DNA from: an uncultured Bermanella sp.
GTDB lineage: Bacteria; Pseudomonadota; Gammaproteobacteria; Pseudomonadales; Oceanobacteraceae
Direction: 5' to 3'
Assembly (NCBI GenBank): GCA_913058575.1
Contig: CAJXRF010000044.1
Coordinates: 1-49,690, forward strand
DNA: 49,690 bases
Part shown: piece by piece, positions 1 to 8,787 of the stretch
How the letters are laid out: the number at the start of each line of letters is the position of its first letter
Position numbering within the stretch: the first letter of the stretch is position 1
Translations under genes and position numbers: made by a program
Notes under the pieces: model-generated
Database searches by the model: none
Told to the model about the DNA's origin: nothing
The model's input: only the letters and a program-made list of their open reading frames with translations

Positions 1-396
1 TCTTTTAGTTTGCCTCTAGGAGCTACGCTCAATATGGACGGTACTGCCATTATGCAGGGTGTTGCCACCGTGTTTATTGCGCAAGCTTACGGCATTGATT
101 TAAGTGCCATTGATTACCTAACAGTGATTGCCACTGCCACCCTTGCATCCATTGGTACAGCGGGTGTTCCCGGTGTGGGCTTAGTGATGCTGTCACTGGT
201 ATTAACGCAAGTGGGCTTACCAGTGGAAGGCATTGCATTAATCATTGGTGTCGATCGCTTACTGGATATGTTACGTACCGCTGTAAATGTCACCGGTGAT
301 GCCACTGTTTCATGCATCGTAGCCAAGTCGGAAAATCAATTTGATCAATCGCGCTTTAACGATATGGAAGCGGGACTTGTTGAGGAAAAAGTGTAA
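1..396 (+). CDS. Dicarboxylate/amino acid:cation symporter (DAACS family), C-terminal part
   Basis: The reading frame is open from the first base of the window, so the 5' end lies outside. The visible 131 residues begin SFSLPLGATLNMDGTA, which matches the conserved serine-rich/NMDGT region of Na+(H+)-coupled glutamate, aspartate and C4-dicarboxylate carriers of the inner membrane. It continues through the conserved GTAGVPG segment and the DRLLDMLRTAVNVTGD motif of the last transmembrane helix, whose Asp and Asn residues bind substrate and cation in this family. The stop codon directly abuts the ATG of the next gene. Family is secure; the exact substrate cannot be read from this fragment. Confidence 0.9.
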   Translation, partial: SFSLPLGATLNMDGTAIMQGVATVFIAQAYGIDLSAIDYLTVIATATLASIGTAGVPGVGLVMLSLVLTQVGLPVEGIALIIGVDRLLDMLRTAVNVTGDATVSCIVAKSENQFDQSRFNDMEAGLVEEKV

Positions 397-1200
397 ATGC
401 GTTTCATCTTATTGCCCCTGTTGTTATGGACGCAATTTAGCTGGGGGGCATTGCCCTCCCAGAAAATTGAAGAGTTAAGTAGCCAGGTGGGCCCCTTGTG
501 GCAGTCCATACGTTCTGTCTGTGTGATGGGGGTTAATCGTTCTTTGCAGCAAGCACTTCAGGCTCGATTAAGCTTTATGGATGAGAAATTAGTTGCGAGC
601 AATTTAATTGGCTACTTTGCAAAGCAGCAGCCAGCCCCTGTCAATCAAGCCTGGTCTTCACCTGTTTGGTCACTTCAGGATAAATTAGAAAAAGAGGCAT
701 TAAACCCTTCACAGCGCGAAGAGCTGCGTGAATATTTTTTCAAACTACAAACGCAAACCCCAAATAAAGAAAGATCAAAGCTTGTGAGCGATGTTCAATA
801 TATGAGTGAAGAGCTTAATATGGAATTGCGCGAACAAATTTGGAAAACCTGCCATGCCTTAGGTTTTAGTCAAATGAGCAATGAGCAAATGGAATCCTTG
901 GTCGATGCACGTTGGCAGGGGCAAGTTAAAAAAGTAAAAAAACAAATGCATGACGAGCTTGCGGCCTTTTACTTTTATAGTTTTCGTAAAGTAGCAAATA
1001 ACGAACTTGCTGTGGTTGCCCGTGTTTCTACCGAATTAAAGCCTTGGGTAGAGAATGCTAAGGCGTCATTGCAAACATATTTCAGCGGCTTACGGTCTAC
1101 GTTATTAACGCAACCTATTAATATGCCTAGCCCGTCAGTTGACGCGCCATTTCCTGCAGCTCGTCCTTGGAATCCAACACCTTCGCAAGGCCATCTCTAG
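397..1200 (+). CDS. Exported protein of unknown function
   Basis: A 267-residue protein that I do not recognise. It starts with a clear Sec signal peptide (MRFILLPLLLWTQFSWGA, likely cut near residue 18-19), so the product is probably periplasmic. The rest looks mostly helical and charged, with Lys/Gln-rich stretches (KVKKVKKQM type near residues 185-190), two isolated cysteines after the signal peptide, and a proline-rich tail. The ATG begins at the base after the symporter stop codon, so the two are probably co-transcribed. The last 74 bases overlap the 3' end of the convergent HDOD gene, so the C-terminal Pro-rich tail is encoded antisense to the HDOD C-terminus. The reading frame could have been extended there by loss of an earlier stop. 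Confidence 0.7.
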   Translation: MRFILLPLLLWTQFSWGALPSQKIEELSSQVGPLWQSIRSVCVMGVNRSLQQALQARLSFMDEKLVASNLIGYFAKQQPAPVNQAWSSPVWSLQDKLEKEALNPSQREELREYFFKLQTQTPNKERSKLVSDVQYMSEELNMELREQIWKTCHALGFSQMSNEQMESLVDARWQGQVKKVKKQMHDELAAFYFYSFRKVANNELAVVARVSTELKPWVENAKASLQTYFSGLRSTLLTQPINMPSPSVDAPFPAARPWNPTPSQGHL

Positions 1201-2524
1201 CTTTATCCATATCTAGATGTAAGGACTTTTCTAATGCCTCTGGTAATTGTTCCAGAGGTGCATCGTTTAAATTGTGTTTGCGCAGCATGCGTGATGACAT
1301 ATAAAGCATTTGGCTTAGCATACTAAATTCACCCTTATAGGAGGGTTCATTTTGATAGCGAATAGCCGTACACACTTCATCAGGCAGGCCCCACTGCTTA
1401 AATAAATTACTGCTAATTTGCTCCCGTGTTAGGCCCAATAAGTGTTGCTCAATATAATAACGGTTAAGCTGAGGGTTGCTTTCTATGTGTTGATTCACCA
1501 ATTTGAAGTGCGGTGGAAATACATGTCCTAACAGTAAAAACCCAAAGTTATGCAGTAGACCGCATAAGTAGGCCATGCCTTGGCTTGGCCGTTGCTTAGC
1601 TGGCATAGCGCGTACCATCTCGGCCATCATGGCGGCGGTATAAACACTTTGCTGCCAGAAGGGGGTGTAACCTTTAGGACCTTCCTTGGGGACTGACAGC
1701 GTGCGCCCAAGGGATAATCCAAGGGCAAGGTTAATGACTAAATCAAACCCTAGTACACGAATGACAGCGTCCTCTACGTTATCGATAACCCCTGCAATGC
1801 CATAATACGGGCTATTGGCCCAGCTAATAACTTGCGCGGCTAACCCTGGGTCATGCTCTACCAAACTGGCCAGCTCTTCAGTTTCGGCTTCTGGGTCCAT
1901 GCGTAAATCAATGATGCGTTGTGCCGTTTCAGGCATGGGTGGCATATCGAGTGTTTCTTCAAGGCGTTTATAAATTCTTAGTTGTGTAAAATTTTGTACG
2001 GCACCATTTATTTGTGCGATGTCTTTATTGTTCCATTCATCGCCTGGTAGCAGTAATTTTGGTAAGGCTGCGGTGTAGTCGCCTATGCGGGCACTGCTTA
2101 CTAATGTTTGGAAATCGCTGATGGGAATTTCCAATTGCTCTTCGTCACTGACTTCCATGGTGACGCTATCTAGCCCTAATAAGTGCTCATCGACATAGGT
2201 TTCAAGGCCTGTGACTTGGGGCAGTGCTGGAATGGCATTTAGGTGTAGCTTGTTTTTGATTTTCTCGACTATTTCAGGCGATGAAGGCGTAAATTCGCGA
2301 GAGGTTAAGTTAGTAATTTTTTTTAAATCAAGAATACGACAAGCCGGAAAAATCACTTGAATGCGGCCATTATCATCTTCAAGAATGGATATTTGGGCGG
2401 AGCTATTAGTAATGCCAGGCATATTGAACACCGGTGAACTGACCATTAAAGGAGCTTTATCGGCAATGTGGTAATCGACGTTCCATTCATCCAAAACCGC
2501 TTGGACTCTCTTAGGTAATCCCAT
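1127..2524 (-). CDS. YbaK-like (aminoacyl-tRNA deacylase) plus HDOD domain protein
   Basis: 465 residues in two parts. Residues about 1-150 resemble the YbaK/ProX aminoacyl-tRNA editing fold (MGLPKRVQAVLDEWNVDYHI start, then alternating strands and helices). Residues about 190-400 form an HDOD domain, beginning MPPMPETAQRIIDLRMDP and including EHDPGLAAQVISWANSPYYG and a degenerate HD core (LCGLLHNFGFLLLGHVF). HDOD proteins are signalling or regulatory factors without proven catalysis, often linked to second-messenger or stress responses. The YbaK part may be a binding module and not an active deacylase. It is monocistronic, with a 192-base gap to recG. Family architecture is confident; the role is unknown. 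Confidence 0.85.
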   Translation of the reverse strand: MGLPKRVQAVLDEWNVDYHIADKAPLMVSSPVFNMPGITNSSAQISILEDDNGRIQVIFPACRILDLKKITNLTSREFTPSSPEIVEKIKNKLHLNAIPALPQVTGLETYVDEHLLGLDSVTMEVSDEEQLEIPISDFQTLVSSARIGDYTAALPKLLLPGDEWNNKDIAQINGAVQNFTQLRIYKRLEETLDMPPMPETAQRIIDLRMDPEAETEELASLVEHDPGLAAQVISWANSPYYGIAGVIDNVEDAVIRVLGFDLVINLALGLSLGRTLSVPKEGPKGYTPFWQQSVYTAAMMAEMVRAMPAKQRPSQGMAYLCGLLHNFGFLLLGHVFPPHFKLVNQHIESNPQLNRYYIEQHLLGLTREQISSNLFKQWGLPDEVCTAIRYQNEPSYKGEFSMLSQMLYMSSRMLRKHNLNDAPLEQLPEALEKSLHLDMDKARDGLAKVLDSKDELQEMARQLTG

Positions 2525-2716
2525 AGTGCTTTAGGCTCTCTTACATAATAGACGCTTTAAATTAACTATAGACAGTCTGACGCAAATCTTTAGGGGGTTT
2601 TGTTATTCCTTGAATGCCTTTGGTTAAAACAAGTAGCGCTTATGACAAAGGCTTAGGAAATGCCCTAAGAAAGGGAGAAGAGGGCGTAATGGGTATGTTC
2701 AGGGGAAATATATTGG

Positions 2717-4807
2717 CTAAACTTGCCCATATCTTAAGTTTTCACCGAGCCAACGTCGAATAAGGGGTTCGGTGATATGAGGCAATTGTTGGCTGCATTG
2801 AAGTGCCCATTCTTTAATATCGGGAAGTAAATAGCCATCGCGCGCTAAGTCCCCTATGCGCATTTGCATAAGGCCAGTTTGACGGGTGCCAAGCACTTCT
2901 CCTGGGCCTCGTATTTCTAAGTCTATTTCAGCAATTTTAAAACCATCAGTGGTGTCTCGCATGGCCTGAAGGCGGCGTTTCCCTTGTTTACTTAAAGGGG
3001 TTTTATATAGCAAAACACAATGACTTTTTGCTGTGCCGCGGCCTACTCGGCCTCTTAACTGGTGAAGCTGAGCCAGTCCTAAGCGCTCGGGGTTTTCAAT
3101 GACCATAAGGCTTGCGTTAGGTACGTCTACACCCACCTCTATGACGGTTGTGGCCACCAATAGCTGAATATCTCCGGCTTTAAAGGCCGCCATGATATCT
3201 GACTTTTCTTTGGGTTTAAGACGCCCATGAACTAAGCCAATGGTAATGCCAGGTAGAGCGACTTTTAACTCTTCTGCTGTGACTTCAGCTGCCTGTGCTT
3301 CAAGGGCTTCACTTTCTTCAATTAGAGTACATACCCAGTAAGCTTGGCTGCCTTGTTGGCAAGCATTATGAATTCGTTGCATGATTTCTTGGCGGCGTAT
3401 TTGATCAATGACCACGGTATTAACAGGGGTGCGTCCGGGTGGCAGTTCATCAATAACACTGGTGTCTAAATCTGCGTAAGCACTCATGGCCAGCGTTCGC
3501 GGAATAGGCGTTGCGGTCATGATGAGCTGGTGGGGGCTTAATGATTTACCTTTCTCTTTGAGGGCTAGGCGTTGGTGCACACCAAATCGGTGTTGTTCAT
3601 CTATGATCACCAGTCCTAACTTTTGGAAATCCACATCGTCTTGAAACAGGGCGTGGGTACCCACTATAAACTGGGCTTCTCCTTGGCTTATGGCGTTAAG
3701 GCTGGCGGCTCTGGCCTTACCTTTTACCTTACCGGCCAGCCAAGCAATGGAGATGCCCAAGGGTTCAAACCAGTCTTGGAAATTTTTCAAATGCTGTTCG
3801 GCAAGAATCTCAGTGGGGGCCATCATGGCTACTTGAAAACCCTGCTCTAAAGCGCTTAAAGCGGCCATGGCTGCCACCAAGGTTTTTCCAGAGCCAACAT
3901 CACCTTGTACAAGCCGAAGCATGGGGTGGCCACTTAACATGTCTTGTTGAACGTCTTCATTGACCCGTTGCTGGGCGTTGGTTGGTGAGAATGGCAATTG
4001 CCCTAAGAGCTGTGGCAGTAATGCTTTAGACCCGGCAAAAATAGGTGCTGGGTCGGTTTTAATTTCTTGGCGCATTTTTAATAAGCTTAAATGGTGAGCC
4101 AACAGCTCTTCCATAATGAGGCGTTTTTGGGCTGGGTGCTGATACTCTTCCAACTCATATAGGTTGGCTGATGCTGGTGGCAGGTGCAGGTAGAGCAATG
4201 CACTTGTCAGGTCGGGCAGTTGATAAGGGACTAAAAACTGAGTAGGAATTAAATCATCAATAGCGCGACCTTGTTTTAAAAGGGCTATAACTTGATCCAT
4301 CAATTGGCGCCAGCGCACTTGAGTCAGTCCATCGGTACTGGGGTAAATAGGGGTGAGGGTTTCTTCTTTCTTAAACGGTTTAGATGCATCCACGACTTGA
4401 TATTCAGGGTGATAAAGCTCTAATCCATTTGAGCCTCTTCTGGCTTCACCAAAGCAACGGATTCGCGCGCCTATTTTTAATATATTTTTTTGTGCTGCAT
4501 TAAAATGATAAAAACGCAGGGTAATGGTGCCTGTGCCATCTTGTATGCGAACAGCCAAACTCCTACGCCTGCCAACAATGACATCACTTAAAGTGACCTC
4601 CCCTTCAATTACACAGTGAACATTGCTCTGTAGTGTGCCGATGGGGGCCACTCGAGTTCTGTCTAAGTATCGTAACGGCAGGTGAAATAACAAATCCTGC
4701 ACGCTATGAATGCTGAGCTTGGCCAGCTTCTCTGCCATTTTGGCCCCAACATTTTTAAGGTCAGTGACGGGGCTTTGTCCTAATGAGCGCTCTATAACGG
4801 CTGACAT
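2717..4807 (-). CDS. recG: ATP-dependent DNA helicase RecG
   Basis: 696 residues, normal RecG length. RecG remodels stalled replication forks and branch-migrates Holliday junctions in the cytoplasm. Visible features are the N-terminal wedge/OB-fold region (FHLPLRYLDRTRVAPIG, then a strand-rich segment to about residue 150), helicase motif I GDVGSGKT near residue 305, motif II DEQH near residue 405, motif III MTATPIPRT, and C-terminal motifs V-VI (VATTVIEVGVDVPNA, QLRGRVGRG). The C-terminal segment (LGTRQTGLMQMRIGDLARD) is typical of RecG. The gene lies 7 bases downstream of oxyR on the same strand, so it is probably expressed in an oxyR-recG operon as in Pseudomonas. Confidence 0.97.
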   Translation of the reverse strand: MSAVIERSLGQSPVTDLKNVGAKMAEKLAKLSIHSVQDLLFHLPLRYLDRTRVAPIGTLQSNVHCVIEGEVTLSDVIVGRRRSLAVRIQDGTGTITLRFYHFNAAQKNILKIGARIRCFGEARRGSNGLELYHPEYQVVDASKPFKKEETLTPIYPSTDGLTQVRWRQLMDQVIALLKQGRAIDDLIPTQFLVPYQLPDLTSALLYLHLPPASANLYELEEYQHPAQKRLIMEELLAHHLSLLKMRQEIKTDPAPIFAGSKALLPQLLGQLPFSPTNAQQRVNEDVQQDMLSGHPMLRLVQGDVGSGKTLVAAMAALSALEQGFQVAMMAPTEILAEQHLKNFQDWFEPLGISIAWLAGKVKGKARAASLNAISQGEAQFIVGTHALFQDDVDFQKLGLVIIDEQHRFGVHQRLALKEKGKSLSPHQLIMTATPIPRTLAMSAYADLDTSVIDELPPGRTPVNTVVIDQIRRQEIMQRIHNACQQGSQAYWVCTLIEESEALEAQAAEVTAEELKVALPGITIGLVHGRLKPKEKSDIMAAFKAGDIQLLVATTVIEVGVDVPNASLMVIENPERLGLAQLHQLRGRVGRGTAKSHCVLLYKTPLSKQGKRRLQAMRDTTDGFKIAEIDLEIRGPGEVLGTRQTGLMQMRIGDLARDGYLLPDIKEWALQCSQQLPHITEPLIRRWLGENLRYGQV

Positions 4808-4814
4808 ATTCGTC

Positions 4815-5717
4815 CTAAAATAGTCGGCAAAGGCCGGCGGCTTGGCTGATCAAATCGATTACTTTAGGCCTTGGGAAACTGGCGCGCCATGCAATAGCCA
4901 CGGTACGGGAAGGGGCTGGGCGTTTAAAAGGCCGAGTCTCCAGCATGCCATCAGCGTAACTGGAGGCACCGGTGGCACTTTTAGGTAAAACGGTTATTCC
5001 CATTCCCGAAGCCACCATGTGCCGTAAGGTTTCCAATGAGCTGCCTTGGGTAAAGGTACTAAGCTGGCCATTGGGCTGCTTGGTCAGTGCTGGGCAATAT
5101 TCCAAGACCTGATCTCTAAAGCAGTGGCCGTCTCCCAATAACATAAGGTTACTATTGGGAAGCAAGTTAGGGTCAATGGTTTTGTGTTTGAGCCAAGGGT
5201 GTTGCTTGGGTAATAACACTTCAAAAGGCTCATCGTATAGAGCTTTGCTAACTACGTCGGCTTCGGTGAAGGGCAGCGCAATGATGATCACATCCAGTTC
5301 GCCATCTCGTAATTTACGGCGTAAGTTACGGGTGTAATCTTCTTCAATATACAGAGGCATATTAGGGGCAAGCTGTTGCACTTGCGGAATGAGGTGCGGA
5401 TACAAATATGGCCCTATGGTGAATATGGCCCCCATTTTTACCGGGCCATTGAGTTGATCTTTCCCCCCTTCAGCGATGTCTTGTAAGGATCTTACCCCTT
5501 CCAGAACCACCTGGGCCTGTCGTACAATTTGCTCACCCACAGGGGTAACGCTTACGGCACTTTTTGAGCGTTCAAATAAACTGATGCCCAATTCGCTTTC
5601 TAGCTTTTTTATAGCCACACTTAATGTAGGCTGGCTAACAAAGCAGTGTTGTGCAGCACGTCCAAAATGACGTTGTTGTGCCAGGGCAACTATGTATTTC
5701 AATTCCGATAGGGTCAT
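4815..5717 (-). CDS. oxyR: OxyR, peroxide-sensing LysR-family regulator
   Basis: 300 residues with a LysR helix-turn-helix at about 15-45 (HFGRAAQHCFVSQPTLSVAIKKLE) and a periplasmic-binding-protein-like sensor domain. The two redox cysteines are at exactly the E. coli positions, Cys199 in GDGHCFRDQ and Cys208 in LEYCPA. These form the disulfide that activates OxyR after H2O2 exposure, so a peroxide sensor is well supported. It is first gene of an oxyR-recG pair and divergent from the SDR gene with 95 bases between, where OxyR may bind its own promoter; I did not find a convincing operator by eye. Confidence 0.95.
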   Translation of the reverse strand: MTLSELKYIVALAQQRHFGRAAQHCFVSQPTLSVAIKKLESELGISLFERSKSAVSVTPVGEQIVRQAQVVLEGVRSLQDIAEGGKDQLNGPVKMGAIFTIGPYLYPHLIPQVQQLAPNMPLYIEEDYTRNLRRKLRDGELDVIIIALPFTEADVVSKALYDEPFEVLLPKQHPWLKHKTIDPNLLPNSNLMLLGDGHCFRDQVLEYCPALTKQPNGQLSTFTQGSSLETLRHMVASGMGITVLPKSATGASSYADGMLETRPFKRPAPSRTVAIAWRASFPRPKVIDLISQAAGLCRLF

Positions 5718-5812
5718 GGGCTGCTATCTAGCTCAGGTTTATGTCATGTCATTGTAAAGTGAAGTGGCTAGCTTAAACCATGGATCAAGGATAAATAAAG
5801 CAAGGAGTTGTA

Positions 5813-6670
5813 ATGGCGAGAATTCTCATTGTTGGCAGTGGCGATATTGGCGGTGGTTTAGCCATACAATTGGCAGCACAAAATCATCAAGTATGGGGAT
5901 TGAGACGCAGTGAAAAATCGGTGGGTGATGGCGTCACGACCATCAGTGCCGACGTAAGTGATATGGAAACCCTCATTGGTAAAATTCCCGAAAACTTAGA
6001 TTACCTAATTTATAGCGTGGCCAGCCCTGATTTCTCAGAAGAAGGGTATGACAAGTTTTATGTGTCGGGCATGGTGCATATATTAGCCCTGTTGAAACAG
6101 CAGCATACCACCCCTAAACGTATATTCTTTGTATCCAGTACCAGTGTGTTCCCCCACCATGATGGTAGTTGGGTAGACGAAGAGACCGTTCCTGAGCCCA
6201 CAGCGTTTGCGGGCAAAAAGATGCTAGAGACAGAAAAAAAGTTACTCGCAAGTGGCTTTGCCAGCACAGTATTGCGTTTCAGTGGCATTTACGGGCCAGG
6301 GCGCACAAGGCTAATTAACCAAGCGCAAACGGGCAGCCACTGTGACCCAGAGCCAGATGTATGGACTAATCGCATTCATCGCGATGATTGTATCGGTGCG
6401 CTGAACTTTCTAATTGAGCAAGATATAAAAGGGGTTGCGTTAGACGATCTGTATTTAGCTACAGACCCTCAACCGGTGACCTTGTTTGAAATATTAGAAT
6501 GGCTAAAAGATCGTATTGGGGATGTTGAACCAGACCATGATGTACCTGAAGCTTCGCGACGGGGCAGTAAGCGTTGCTCCTCTAAACGACTACAAGAGCT
6601 TGGCTACAAATTTAAGTATTCTGGTTACCAGCAAGGCTATGAAGAAATATTAGTGGATTTAGGTTATTGA
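5813..6670 (+). CDS. NAD(P)-dependent epimerase/dehydratase-like protein (atypical SDR, YeeZ type)
   Basis: 285 residues with an N-terminal Rossmann dinucleotide-binding motif (GSGDIGGGLAIQLA, residues about 7-20), an SSTSVF segment after beta-strand 5, and RFSGIYGPGR, which is typical of extended SDRs. The usual YxxxK catalytic pair reads FAGKK, so the Tyr is replaced by Phe. The YeeZ-like atypical SDRs also carry Phe here, so classical SDR dehydrogenase chemistry is unlikely. A good purine-rich ribosome site (aaggag) lies 7 bases upstream of the ATG. Divergent from oxyR. Substrate unknown. Confidence 0.85.
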   Translation: MARILIVGSGDIGGGLAIQLAAQNHQVWGLRRSEKSVGDGVTTISADVSDMETLIGKIPENLDYLIYSVASPDFSEEGYDKFYVSGMVHILALLKQQHTTPKRIFFVSSTSVFPHHDGSWVDEETVPEPTAFAGKKMLETEKKLLASGFASTVLRFSGIYGPGRTRLINQAQTGSHCDPEPDVWTNRIHRDDCIGALNFLIEQDIKGVALDDLYLATDPQPVTLFEILEWLKDRIGDVEPDHDVPEASRRGSKRCSSKRLQELGYKFKYSGYQQGYEEILVDLGY

Positions 6671-6764
6671 TAAAGCTTCATGTATGGCAAGTCATGAGCA
6701 AGGAGGCTCATTAATAAATTGTACAAATACTAAAGTTGAATATTTGAAATACAGGAAGAGAGTC

Positions 6765-6791
6765 AGCGTCGAATGCCTGTGATTCGACGCT
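6765..6791. terminator. Stem-loop between convergent genes
   Basis: Perfect 10-base inverted repeat (agcgtcgaat / attcgacgct) with a 7-base loop, located between the convergent ends of the SDR gene and the small membrane-protein gene. Neither side has a strong U-tract, so termination efficiency is uncertain. Confidence 0.5.
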
Positions 6792-6801
6792 TCAAAGATA
6801 A

Positions 6802-7131
6802 TTAGTCTTCGTATTCTACTTTTCGGCCTGAGCTTGTGCAGCCTAAGCATCGAATGAATGTGGCTCGAGCGGGCTCTAGCACCAGTACATCGGCTGCTTC
6901 ACCTGCATTGCCACCCAGTACACTAAAAGGCAGAGTCACCAGCCAAAGTACTGATCCTACCACGGTCACCACAAGGGTTAGTGGGCGAACAATTAAACCA
7001 TCAAACACCATGGCAGCAGCAGATGGTACTTCATCTATTTCTTCTGCATGACTTTGAATGGGTAAAACCAGCATAAGTAAACTGGCGAGTATCATGATGC
7101 TTTGTTGGATACGACTACGAAGCCTGATCAT
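6802..7131 (-). CDS. Small exported or membrane protein of unknown function
   Basis: 109 residues. A signal peptide (residues 1-29, ending IQSHAEE) is followed by a single strongly hydrophobic segment at about residues 50-72 (LTLVVTVVGSVLWLVTLPFSVLGG). The C-terminal tail holds two cysteines in FIRCLGCTSSG, a CxxC-like pair. I do not recognise a named family. The protein is probably anchored in the inner membrane with its tail in the periplasm or cytoplasm. It lies downstream of mutM on the same strand with an 80-base gap, so the two may share transcription. Conserved codon structure and the signal peptide argue that it is real. Confidence 0.7.
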   Translation of the reverse strand: MIRLRSRIQQSIMILASLLMLVLPIQSHAEEIDEVPSAAAMVFDGLIVRPLTLVVTVVGSVLWLVTLPFSVLGGNAGEAADVLVLEPARATFIRCLGCTSSGRKVEYED

Positions 7132-7211
7132 TTTTATATTTCCTCGTAAAACAAGATGTCCTTTAGTTGGACTATATCAGCTTTTTCTTAAAGGTGGATG
7201 CCTTAGCCTGG

Positions 7212-8039
7212 CTACTTTTGACAGCTGGCACAAAAAAAAGTGCTTCTTTGCCCTTGAGTGATCTGTTTAATGGAATTTTGGCAATTTATGCAGGGTTTGT
7301 CTTTGCGTCCATAGACCCTTAATTGCTGAGCGAAGTAGCCAGGTTTGCCATCGCCCCCCACAAAATCCTTTAAGGTGGTGCCGCCATCTTGTATGGCTTT
7401 GGTGAGTACTTCTTTAATGGCGGCCACTAATTTTAAATATTGGGCTTTAGTGATTTTACCCGCTGCTTTCTTGGGGTTTATGCCGCTTAAAAACAAGCAC
7501 TCACTGGCGTAAATATTCCCAACGCCCACCACCACTTTTTGATCCATGATAAATGTCTTAATGGCCAAAGTGCGTTTACGGCTTTTTTGAAACAAATATT
7601 CGCCATCCATTTCATCATCTAAGGGCTCGGGCCCTAGGTTATCCAACATGGTTAACGATTCGTTCGCTGGCATCCATAGGCAAGCCCCAAATTTTCTGGG
7701 ATCGGTAAATCTTAAAAGCAGTTTATTAAATACTAAATCGAAATGTTCGTGCTTAGCGGGCTCGGCAAAAGGGGCGCGTAATACCCTAAGGCTGCCAGAC
7801 ATGCCTAAATGGATAATGAGCGTGCCGACCAATTTATGACGTTTGCCCAGTTCTAATAGTAAGTACTTAGCTCGACGTTTAGTGGCTAGAATACTCAAGC
7901 CTTTTAACGTAGTAGGAAGGTGATCAGGGATTGGCCAGCGCAATTTGTGCTGGCGTATTTCCATACTGGAAACCTTTTGGCCAGAGATATGGGGCTCTAT
8001 GCCACTGCGGGTGGTTTCAACTTCTGGGAGTTCTGGCAT
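7212..8039 (-). CDS. mutM: Formamidopyrimidine-DNA glycosylase (Fpg/MutM)
   Basis: 275 residues, typical length. It excises 8-oxoguanine and formamidopyrimidines from DNA and nicks the abasic site. The mature N-terminus PELPEVE supplies the catalytic Pro and Glu. The helix-two-turn-helix region (GVGNIYASECLFLSGINP) and the C-terminal zinc finger (CINCQ ... FCASCQK, four Cys) are intact. The start is fixed because MPELPEVE is invariant. The upstream neighbour is rpmG-rpmB, with a terminator between. Confidence 0.97.
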   Translation of the reverse strand: MPELPEVETTRSGIEPHISGQKVSSMEIRQHKLRWPIPDHLPTTLKGLSILATKRRAKYLLLELGKRHKLVGTLIIHLGMSGSLRVLRAPFAEPAKHEHFDLVFNKLLLRFTDPRKFGACLWMPANESLTMLDNLGPEPLDDEMDGEYLFQKSRKRTLAIKTFIMDQKVVVGVGNIYASECLFLSGINPKKAAGKITKAQYLKLVAAIKEVLTKAIQDGGTTLKDFVGGDGKPGYFAQQLRVYGRKDKPCINCQNSIKQITQGQRSTFFCASCQK

Positions 8040-8172
8040 GGGAATTCCATTGCTGAGCGATTAACAGGTGATTTTAATTACTGTGTCCTGCAACTCTAAA
8101 CTTACTTTCAATAGCTAGGCACAAGGTTGCTTGATCCCATCAAAATCTATGTACTTACATCCGTGTAAGCAT

Positions 8173-8207
8173 AAAAAAAGCCTGATCAGTTTACACTGAA
8201 CAGGCTT
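8173..8207 (-). terminator. Rho-independent terminator of rpmB-rpmG
   Basis: On the minus strand a 13-base stem with one mismatch (aagcctgttcagt / actgatcaggctt) is followed by a run of seven T, just downstream of the rpmG stop. Textbook intrinsic terminator. Confidence 0.9.
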
Positions 8208-8225
8208 CTTCGACGCTTCAATCAA

Positions 8226-8390
8226 TTACTTGATTTTAGCTTCTTTAAACATAACGTGCTGACGAACCTTAGGATCGAACTTCATAAGTTCCATTTTTTC
8301 AGGTTTAGTACGTTTGTTCTTAGTAGTCGTGTAGTAGTAACCAGTACCAGCAGACGAAACTAATTTAATTTTTTCACGAATAGATGCCAT
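8226..8390 (-). CDS. rpmG: 50S ribosomal protein L33
   Basis: A 54-residue frame ([20 protein letters not shown] ... VMFKEAKIK) clearly matching bacterial L33 over its full length. It lacks the two CxxC zinc-binding pairs, so this is the zinc-independent (C-minus) form. It follows rpmB by 11 bases on the same strand, the usual rpmB-rpmG operon, and is followed by a strong terminator. Confidence 0.97.
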   Translation of the reverse strand: MASIREKIKLVSSAGTGYYYTTTKNKRTKPEKMELMKFDPKVRQHVMFKEAKIK

Positions 8391-8401
8391 GATGGATCTC
8401 C

Positions 8402-8638
8402 TTAAACTTTCTCGCCACGGGCGCGAAGTTCAGTAAGAACTGTATCGATACCCTTCTTATCAATCATACGAATACCTTTAGTAGATAAACGTAAACGTAC
8501 AAAACGATTTTCACTTTCAACCCAGAACTTGTGGTTCTGAAGGTTAGGAAGAAAACGACGCTTACTCTTGATGTTAGAGTGAGATACGTTGTTACCTGTT
8601 ACAGGGCGTTTACCCGTAACCTGACAAACTTTAGCCAT
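8402..8638 (-). CDS. rpmB: 50S ribosomal protein L28
   Basis: 78 residues, beginning [17 protein letters not shown] and ending RARGEKV, nearly colinear with E. coli L28. First gene of the rpmB-rpmG operon. A consensus-like promoter lies about 120 bases upstream, and a long-range hairpin in the leader could cover the ribosome-binding region; both are listed separately. Start chosen by homology of the N-terminus. Confidence 0.98.
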   Translation of the reverse strand: MAKVCQVTGKRPVTGNNVSHSNIKSKRRFLPNLQNHKFWVESENRFVRLRLSTKGIRMIDKKGIDTVLTELRARGEKV

Positions 8639-8645
8639 TGTTATT

Positions 8646-8689
8646 GCCCCGACTTATTGTAAAGCGATATCAAAAAATTCGTTCGGGGC
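8646..8689 (-). promoter_or_regulatory. Leader hairpin covering the rpmB ribosome-binding region (candidate)
   Basis: In the minus-strand leader, gccccga (8683-8689 side) can pair perfectly with tcggggc (8646-8652 side) across about 30 bases. The 3' arm lies 8-14 bases before the rpmB ATG and contains the only G-rich Shine-Dalgarno-like bases there. This arrangement could permit translational autoregulation. Inference only. Confidence 0.35.
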
Positions 8690-8758
8690 CAATGTGTATG
8701 CAACCTGCAAGCAATTTTGCTTGGTGCAAACGGATACCCCGTCTAAAAAGAGCTGCGT

Positions 8759-8787
8759 TTTATACCAAAAACCATCCCCAATAGCAA
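8759..8787 (-). promoter_or_regulatory. Sigma-70 promoter of rpmB-rpmG
   Basis: Minus strand reads TTGCTA, a 17-base spacer, then TATAAA: five of six matches in the -10 box and four of six in the -35. Initiation near 8752 would give a leader of about 115 bases before rpmB. Confidence 0.7.
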
